From Paraglaciecola sp. L1A13 (GTDB taxonomy: Bacteria > Pseudomonadota > Gammaproteobacteria > Enterobacterales > Alteromonadaceae): 64,000 nt of DNA. The position numbers and the translations under genes were made by a program. The DNA is taken from assembly GCF_009796745.1 (NCBI RefSeq), contig NZ_CP047024.1, positions 4,278,001-4,342,000 on the forward strand, in the 5' to 3' direction. The notes below the pieces were generated by a model, which made no database searches, was not told where the DNA came from, and saw nothing but the letters and a program-made list of their open reading frames with translations. Shown in pieces: positions 58,501 to 64,000 of this stretch (within the stretch, counting starts at the first letter, position 1; every line of letters begins with the position of its first letter).

Positions 58501-59029
58501 GCAGCGTCTTTCAAGTATTTTAGATGCAAATTTGCAGGTTCGCTCTCGCGTTAATCGCGGAAGTTGCTTCAGCATCCAATTGCCACATTGTGAGCCAGTT
58601 AAAGCAAAAACGATTGTACGAGCTAACAAAGTAGGATTTCATGAATTAAAGGTCCTTTGTGTCGATGATCAAATACAAAATCTAGACGCCTTAAAAACGT
58701 TACTCGATAAGTGGAAAGTCACCGCTGTTTGTGAACAAACGCCTAAAGCGGCATTGGCTGCAATCAAACACTTCACACCTGATGTAATCTTAATGGATTT
58801 TCAACTTAGCAGTGATATAGATGGATTAGCGCTTATTAGCTTATTGCGCGAGGAACTTAGTGAACACAAGCAAGGTCGGGTTCCAGCAATTTTGGTAACC
58901 GCTAATATCGAGGCAAGCCTAATAGAACGTTGCCATGAGCAAGACTGTGGATATTTATCTAAACCGGTAAAACCGGCTAAATTGAGGGCGTTGCTGCAGG
59001 CGGCTCAAGCTGAAGTTGCGAGGCAATAA
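55592..59029 (+). CDS. crbS: SLC5-fused hybrid sensor kinase CrbS
   Basis: A 1145-residue protein. It has an SSS/SLC5 transporter-like membrane domain (about 1-490), a STAC-like segment (about 510-600), a PAS domain (about 615-725), a coiled coil, then HisKA with phosphorylated H794 (A-S-H-D-I-L-Q-P-L-N). An HATPase domain follows (N-A-V-K-Y-T, D-T-G-S-G-I, G-L-G-L-G-V), then a receiver domain with D1069 (L-M-D-F-Q-L). This is the CrbS layout; with CrbR it induces acs in vibrios and pseudomonads (the acetate switch). AGGAAGGG precedes the ATG. Its 3' end overlaps crbR on the other strand by 53 bases. Confidence 0.93.
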   Translation: MALGWMVLAIVYLMGLFWIAKWGDGNSSLAKRISSHPAIYSLALAIYCTAWTFFGSVGEASRATWDYLPIFLGPMLLYLFGYRFLRKLIAVSKRQHITTIADFISSRYGKRQTIALLVTLIALLATIPYIALQLKAVGSAFLMVSGQTHAEWVVLGATSFIALFAIYFGTKHTDVTEYRRGLMVAISFESVIKLCALIAVASFGYLAYSSQSTTPLLAAFTTLEALDNIGSFSFVAQTLMAAGAVVCLPRQFHVAIVDNLKLSHLKTARWLFPLYLLCIAVLIPIISAAGDEMFRNSAQEPDTYVLGLAMNSGSMLLQMLVFVGGLSAATAMIIVATLTLSTMLTNDVILPKMLAEHRSSAMPPSFTKRILLIRRSVIAAILFLAYLYYQQMTDSRSLASIGLIAFSLVIQLLPAIVGGLYWKRGHAQGVYAGLMVGIGSWVLWLMLPLINDSGQSFMLNDTINAVAIYSLIANALTYVLFSYVADVRLIDRIQAEAFVTKTDDKAKHHNTPSTHTTVEDLQTLLSTFLGEKRCRQLLSDYQTRNGHILNPAESASEEFVHFSERALGGVIGASSAKALVDSAISGKKLNFEEVVNFFDDTTQAIQFNMSALVASLESLEQGISVIDRDLNLVAWNKSYLALFSYPANMIRVGRPIEDLVRYNAQRGECGSGDVEYLVQKRLEHMRKGTSHRFLRQRSDGRTLEMIGTPLPGGGFVTSFNDVTEHIETQHALKEANIDLENRIQKRSQEVHTINEELRSEIQRRAQAETQLVSARKVAEQANASKTRFLALASHDILQPLNAAKLYLGALQEAELTSDARQTVGKLSNSIQASEALIATLLDIARLDQGELQPEFNAINIREVLEPLLAEFELIAEQKGLQLRARITELWVKTDRTYLYRIIQNFLSNAVKYTDNGGVLLSVRIRDKKVLFEVFDTGSGIEPEQLSKIFGDFYRISGNQQQGVGLGLGVVQRLSSILDANLQVRSRVNRGSCFSIQLPHCEPVKAKTIVRANKVGFHELKVLCVDDQIQNLDALKTLLDKWKVTAVCEQTPKAALAAIKHFTPDVILMDFQLSSDIDGLALISLLREELSEHKQGRVPAILVTANIEASLIERCHEQDCGYLSKPVKPAKLRALLQAAQAEVARQ

Positions 59030-59636
59030 GTACAGCTTGGGTACGATTGTTAATATGTAATTTTTTGAAAATGGCGGTGACATGAGCTTTTACGGTAGCG
59101 GTAGCAATATCCAGATTATAAGCAATTTGCTTATTGAGTAATCCGTCACGCATATAACATAGCACCTTGTACTGAGCTGGCGTTAAGCTAGCGATTTTGT
59201 CTGCTAATTCAGCAAACTCATTGTCTAATTCCACACCATCACCGGCATAACTTTCTGGTAACCAAATATCACCTTCAAGCATGCTCGTTACTGCATGGGC
59301 AATTTGTGCAGCGCCCGTCGTCTTGGGCACAAAGCCAAGCGCTCCAAGGTTAATTACCTTGGTAATAATGGCTGCGTCCTCTAATCCTGAGACCACAGCC
59401 ACCGGCAAGTCGGGAAACAATTTTCGAATATGGATCAAGCCAAACAAATCACCGCTACCTGGCATATGTAGATCAAGTAGCAGTAAGTCAACATCGTTAT
59501 GTTGCTCTAACAACGCTACCGTTTGCATCAAATCAGCCGCTTCTAAAAGCGTTAACTCACTGAAAGACATCGTTAAAGCACCGCGTAAAGCATCACGGTA
59601 CAAAGGGTGATCATCTGCAACAAGTAGCGTTATCAT
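58977..59636 (-). CDS. crbR: LuxR-type response regulator CrbR
   Basis: The 219-residue regulator starts at ATG 59636 (M-I-T-L-L-V-A-D-D-H-P); a TTG two codons earlier is less likely. The receiver domain has phosphoacceptor D55 (L-L-L-D-L-H-M-P-G). The C-terminal LuxR/FixJ helix-turn-helix is L-T-P-A-Q-Y-K-V-L and N-K-Q-I-A-Y-N-L-D-I-A-T-A-T-V-K-A-H. It is the partner of CrbS and likely activator of acs and actP. It lies 24 bases after acs on the same strand, so it may be cotranscribed with its target, giving positive feedback. Confidence 0.92.
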   Translation of the reverse strand: MITLLVADDHPLYRDALRGALTMSFSELTLLEAADLMQTVALLEQHNDVDLLLLDLHMPGSGDLFGLIHIRKLFPDLPVAVVSGLEDAAIITKVINLGALGFVPKTTGAAQIAHAVTSMLEGDIWLPESYAGDGVELDNEFAELADKIASLTPAQYKVLCYMRDGLLNKQIAYNLDIATATVKAHVTAIFKKLHINNRTQAVLIASQLQLEPPAATPSI

Positions 59637-59660
59637 ATTCAACTGTTAGTAATTTCGACC

Positions 59661-61601
<1,941 letters not shown>

Positions 61602-61912
61602 AATGACTCCAAAACTAAAACACAAATAAGAATATTGAGCACTTTACTCGTAAGAACGTAAACCGGAATGAGACCTTGGTCTTACGTACTGATTACAATT
61701 CGACAAACAAAATAATACAAGCTACGAAAATCTTTAACAAACATTGTGTTCTACTTGCCTAAATAAAAAATACGAATTTAATCTTATATCTTCCAAAGCA
61801 ATTAAGCCCATGGTGAATTCGGGTGCTAGACTCTACGTATAGATTTGTAGCCAAGCAGTCACTTTTAAATATGCTGAAAAAGTCTGCGCGCTTATTCACG
61901 AGGTACTGCGAA
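61602..61912. promoter_or_regulatory. acs control region with palindrome (candidate CrbR site)
   Basis: This 311-base divergent gap between acs and the chemoreceptor contains AGACCTTGGTCT (61671-61682; AGACC-TT-GGTCT). It lies within a 22-base block (61665-61686) that differs from the block before DUF485-actP at one central base. The remainder is AT-rich; no other gene was seen. Confidence 0.7.
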
Positions 61913-63604
61913 ATGTTTAAATATTTATCTATTAAAAATCGCCTACTCATCATATCTATTGTCCCGTTAGTTACTTTGGTTACGATACTATTATTTATTA
62001 TCGTATCTCAAGTAACCAACCTAATAAGCACGGTCGAAGAATCAGCAGGAAAAATGCTGATCGAAAGCAAAAAAGAAGAACTAAAGAACACCGTAGATTT
62101 GGCCTACAACAGTATAAAAACAATATACAACACAGACGGCGATAGAAGCGATGCAATTACACTATTACAACGCCTTCAATTTGGTAAAGATGGATACATA
62201 TTTGGCTATGATGATAAAGCAGTGCGCTTGTTTAATGGGTCAAATGAAGCAGGTATCGGTAATAGCTACGTTGACTTTAAAGATGTGAATGGCATTTATC
62301 TTATTCGCGATCTCATTGCGGCCGGTCGCTCGAATAAATTAGGGCGAGGGAATGAATTTGTTACCTATCATTTCCCTCGTTTAGGGGAAAAAAACGCTGC
62401 CGCAAAATTGTCCTATTCCATTTATTTCCCAAGATGGAAAATGATGATAGGGACAGGCTTGTATATAGATACAATCGATAATCAGGTTAATATATTCTCA
62501 CAGTACATTGATGCATCACGCAGCGACTTAATCACATCAGTGGCGGTCGTTTCGGGAGTATTGCTCGTTGTACTTGTCATTATTGGACTGTTACTTGTTC
62601 GGTCTATACTGAGTCCCTTAAATGAAGTCACCCAATCGATAAAAGAGTTAGCAAGTGGTGAAGGAGATCTTACTCGTCGCTTACATATCAAAGACAACTA
62701 CGAGTTAGGCGAGCTTGCCTCTAACCTTAACGAACTACTCGCCACCCTACAAACCATTATCAGCAACGTTCTTAAAATTAGCGTAAGTGTAAGACAAAGC
62801 AGTGAAGACCTGGCCTTACAAGCAAAATCTATTATGGCGTTAAGCGCTAAACAGCATAATGAAATAGACCAAGTTGCAACGGCCACCACTGAGATGTCAG
62901 AAACGGCTCATCAAGTTTCAATTAACGCAGATAACGCAGCATCGGCTGCCCAATTAGCCGACAGCGACGGAAATAAAGCGATGCGCAACGTAGAGCAAAG
63001 CAGCTACGAGATGTCCGACTTAATCATAGAACTGACTAAGACGGGAGACGTTGTAACAAAAGTTGGGGGTGACGTTGAAAATATAAGTGCCGTTTTATTG
63101 GTTATTGAAAGTATAGCCGGTCAAACCAATCTGCTCGCGTTAAACGCCGCAATTGAGGCTGCACGGGCGGGTGAGCATGGTCGTGGTTTCGCCGTAGTGG
63201 CCGATGAAGTTCGAAATCTTGCAAGTAAAACCCAGGGCAGTACCGAGGAAATACAAGAGATGATTTCCACGTTACAAAGTGGCTCTCGTGCTGCTGTAAA
63301 CGTTATGTCACAAAGTATTCAACGTAGTGACGAAACGGAGAAAAGTATTAGTGCAACGGCGCTAACTCTGACAGAGATTGCAAAATCAGTCGCACTTATG
63401 CGTGATCTTAATGTTCAGATCGCCACCGCGGCCCAAGAACAAAGCATCGTTGGAAAAGAGATCAGTCGCCGTATCATTGATATTTCAAGTCAAACGACGG
63501 ACTTAAGCGGAATTGCGGTGAAAAATGGAGAAACTGCCGAAAGTCTAAGGCAAAAAACAACCGAGCTCGAAGCACTCGTTAGTCAATTCAAGGTATCCGG
63601 ATAG
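61913..63604 (+). CDS. Methyl-accepting chemotaxis protein with single Cache domain
   Basis: The 563-residue protein starts [13 protein letters not shown] (ATG 61913, GAGG upstream). It has TM1 (about 9-30), a periplasmic sCache_2 domain (about 40-195; [20 protein letters not shown]), TM2 (about 203-225), HAMP and a full signalling hairpin (tip [22 protein letters not shown]). sCache_2 receptors often detect short-chain carboxylates. Given acs and actP beside it, acetate or a related acid is a plausible ligand, but this is inference. Confidence 0.94.
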   Translation: MFKYLSIKNRLLIISIVPLVTLVTILLFIIVSQVTNLISTVEESAGKMLIESKKEELKNTVDLAYNSIKTIYNTDGDRSDAITLLQRLQFGKDGYIFGYDDKAVRLFNGSNEAGIGNSYVDFKDVNGIYLIRDLIAAGRSNKLGRGNEFVTYHFPRLGEKNAAAKLSYSIYFPRWKMMIGTGLYIDTIDNQVNIFSQYIDASRSDLITSVAVVSGVLLVVLVIIGLLLVRSILSPLNEVTQSIKELASGEGDLTRRLHIKDNYELGELASNLNELLATLQTIISNVLKISVSVRQSSEDLALQAKSIMALSAKQHNEIDQVATATTEMSETAHQVSINADNAASAAQLADSDGNKAMRNVEQSSYEMSDLIIELTKTGDVVTKVGGDVENISAVLLVIESIAGQTNLLALNAAIEAARAGEHGRGFAVVADEVRNLASKTQGSTEEIQEMISTLQSGSRAAVNVMSQSIQRSDETEKSISATALTLTEIAKSVALMRDLNVQIATAAQEQSIVGKEISRRIIDISSQTTDLSGIAVKNGETAESLRQKTTELEALVSQFKVSG

Positions 63605-63708
63605 CGTTAACAGTAAATAATTCAGACCATATATAGCGCTCAAAAAAGGTAATTTAACCACTCCAGAGCAATACCATCAAAGTTATTACCAAAATGTAAC
63701 AAATGTTA

Positions 63709-63730
63709 AGACCTTGGTATCATAGACCAT
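63709..63730 (+). promoter_or_regulatory. Weaker copy of the acetate-locus palindrome before the porin gene
   Basis: AGACCTTGGTAT (63709-63720) matches the acs site at 11 of 12 bases, and another half-site, AGACCAT, follows at 63724-63730. It lies 85-96 bases before the porin start codon, suitable for activation of that gene. Confidence 0.5.
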
Positions 63731-63804
63731 GAGCTTATAGCTGTTTTTTTTAACCTGATCCAGAGTAGATAGTGTAAATAGCTACTATACGGACAGAGAT
63801 ACAG

Positions 63805-64000
63805 ATGAACATAAAACACATATCACTCACAAGCCTTGCAATCGCATGCACTACGGTGCCATTTACTTCAACTGCCAACCCACTCGAAAAAACGACGTTT
63901 AAATTCAGCGGTTATATCAAAGCAGACGCAATGGTAAGCCAATATAGCGACGGTACGTTAAGCTCTGGTAGTATCGGCCGAGATTTTTATATTCCTAGCT
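63805..64000 (+). CDS. DcaP-like porin, N-terminal fragment
   Basis: The gene runs off the right edge. The visible 65 residues have a signal peptide (M-N-I-K-H-I-S-L-T-S-L-A-I-A, cut near T-A-N-P) and the first strand F-K-F-S-G-Y-I-K-A-D-A-M-V-S-Q-Y, then G-R-D-F-Y-I-P. This is the start pattern of DcaP-like trimeric porins for small carboxylic acids. Its closeness to acs, actP and crbSR, and the palindrome upstream, suggest an outer-membrane entry route for acetate or related acids. Only the N-terminus can be judged. Confidence 0.7.
   Translation, partial: MNIKHISLTSLAIACTTVPFTSTANPLEKTTFKFSGYIKADAMVSQYSDGTLSSGSIGRDFYIPS

Overview
The window is chromosomal DNA of a marine gammaproteobacterium, most likely an alteromonad close to Paraglaciecola, Glaciecola or 'Pseudoalteromonas atlantica'. 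This rests on gene content and order: kdsD-kdsC-lptC-lptA-lptB-rpoN-hpf-ptsN-rapZ-npr facing mlaFEDCB-ibaG-murA, degS and degQ, mdh facing argR, a large Oar-type TonB receptor, and a CrbS/CrbR-acs-actP acetate locus. No tRNA, rRNA, CRISPR array, insertion sequence or prophage is visible. Nearly all of the sequence is single-copy housekeeping or niche-adaptation genes.

Layout. 1-2.3 kb: start of a DinB-like gene, a lipocalin lipoprotein, a GbsR/MarR-type regulator with a perfect inverted repeat over its promoter, and the scar of a deleted heavy-metal RND efflux operon. 2.4-7.6 kb: an exported M28 peptidase, then a compact tlpA-like / DUF4266 lipoprotein / DUF3570 outer-membrane barrel / apbE cluster, then an exported nuclease. 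7.7-15.5 kb: the minus-strand LPS-transport, sigma-54 and nitrogen-PTS operon with the yrbG antiporter. 15.8-20.5 kb: the plus-strand Mla phospholipid-transport operon with ibaG and murA. 20.6-28.7 kb: periplasmic proteases, cell-division genes zapG and zapE, a YebC-family protein, an exported nucleosidase, folE, a 58-residue protein and hemJ. 28.8-36.5 kb: a ClC channel, erpA, an EF-hand protein, several DUF proteins, mdh and argR. 36.5-46.2 kb: a secreted EEP-family hydrolase, the Oar receptor, a PhnD-like binding protein overlapping an unrecognised membrane protein, udk, nupC and a 2OG oxygenase. 46.3-53.2 kb: a TPR lipoprotein, exonuclease, DUF294 protein, GGDEF/EAL protein and FIST sensor. 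53.4-64 kb: actP and its DUF485 partner, crbS, crbR, acs, a chemoreceptor and the start of a DcaP-like porin.

The two most interesting places are these. First, the apbE cluster: the DUF3570 barrel carries a D-x-x-T-G-A-S motif that matches the ApbE flavinylation consensus. Its DUF4266 partner is a lipoprotein ending in Cys-Gly-Cys-Asn, and a CxxC thioredoxin-like protein lies upstream. This suggests a covalently flavinylated outer-membrane redox system. An 8-G tract at the DUF4266/DUF3570 junction could switch the two genes into one frame. Second, the acetate locus: near-identical palindromes built on AGACC-N2-GGTCT lie before acs, before DUF485-actP (and crbS) and, more weakly, before the porin gene. 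They are candidate CrbR operators. A further possible system is the Oar/EEP/PhnD-like/membrane-protein/udk/nupC region, which shares a different motif, TGACYAAATGGTC.

Start codons were adjusted where a ribosome binding site, signal peptide or family alignment argued for a different start. Function calls come from motifs and remembered family features, since no search could be run.
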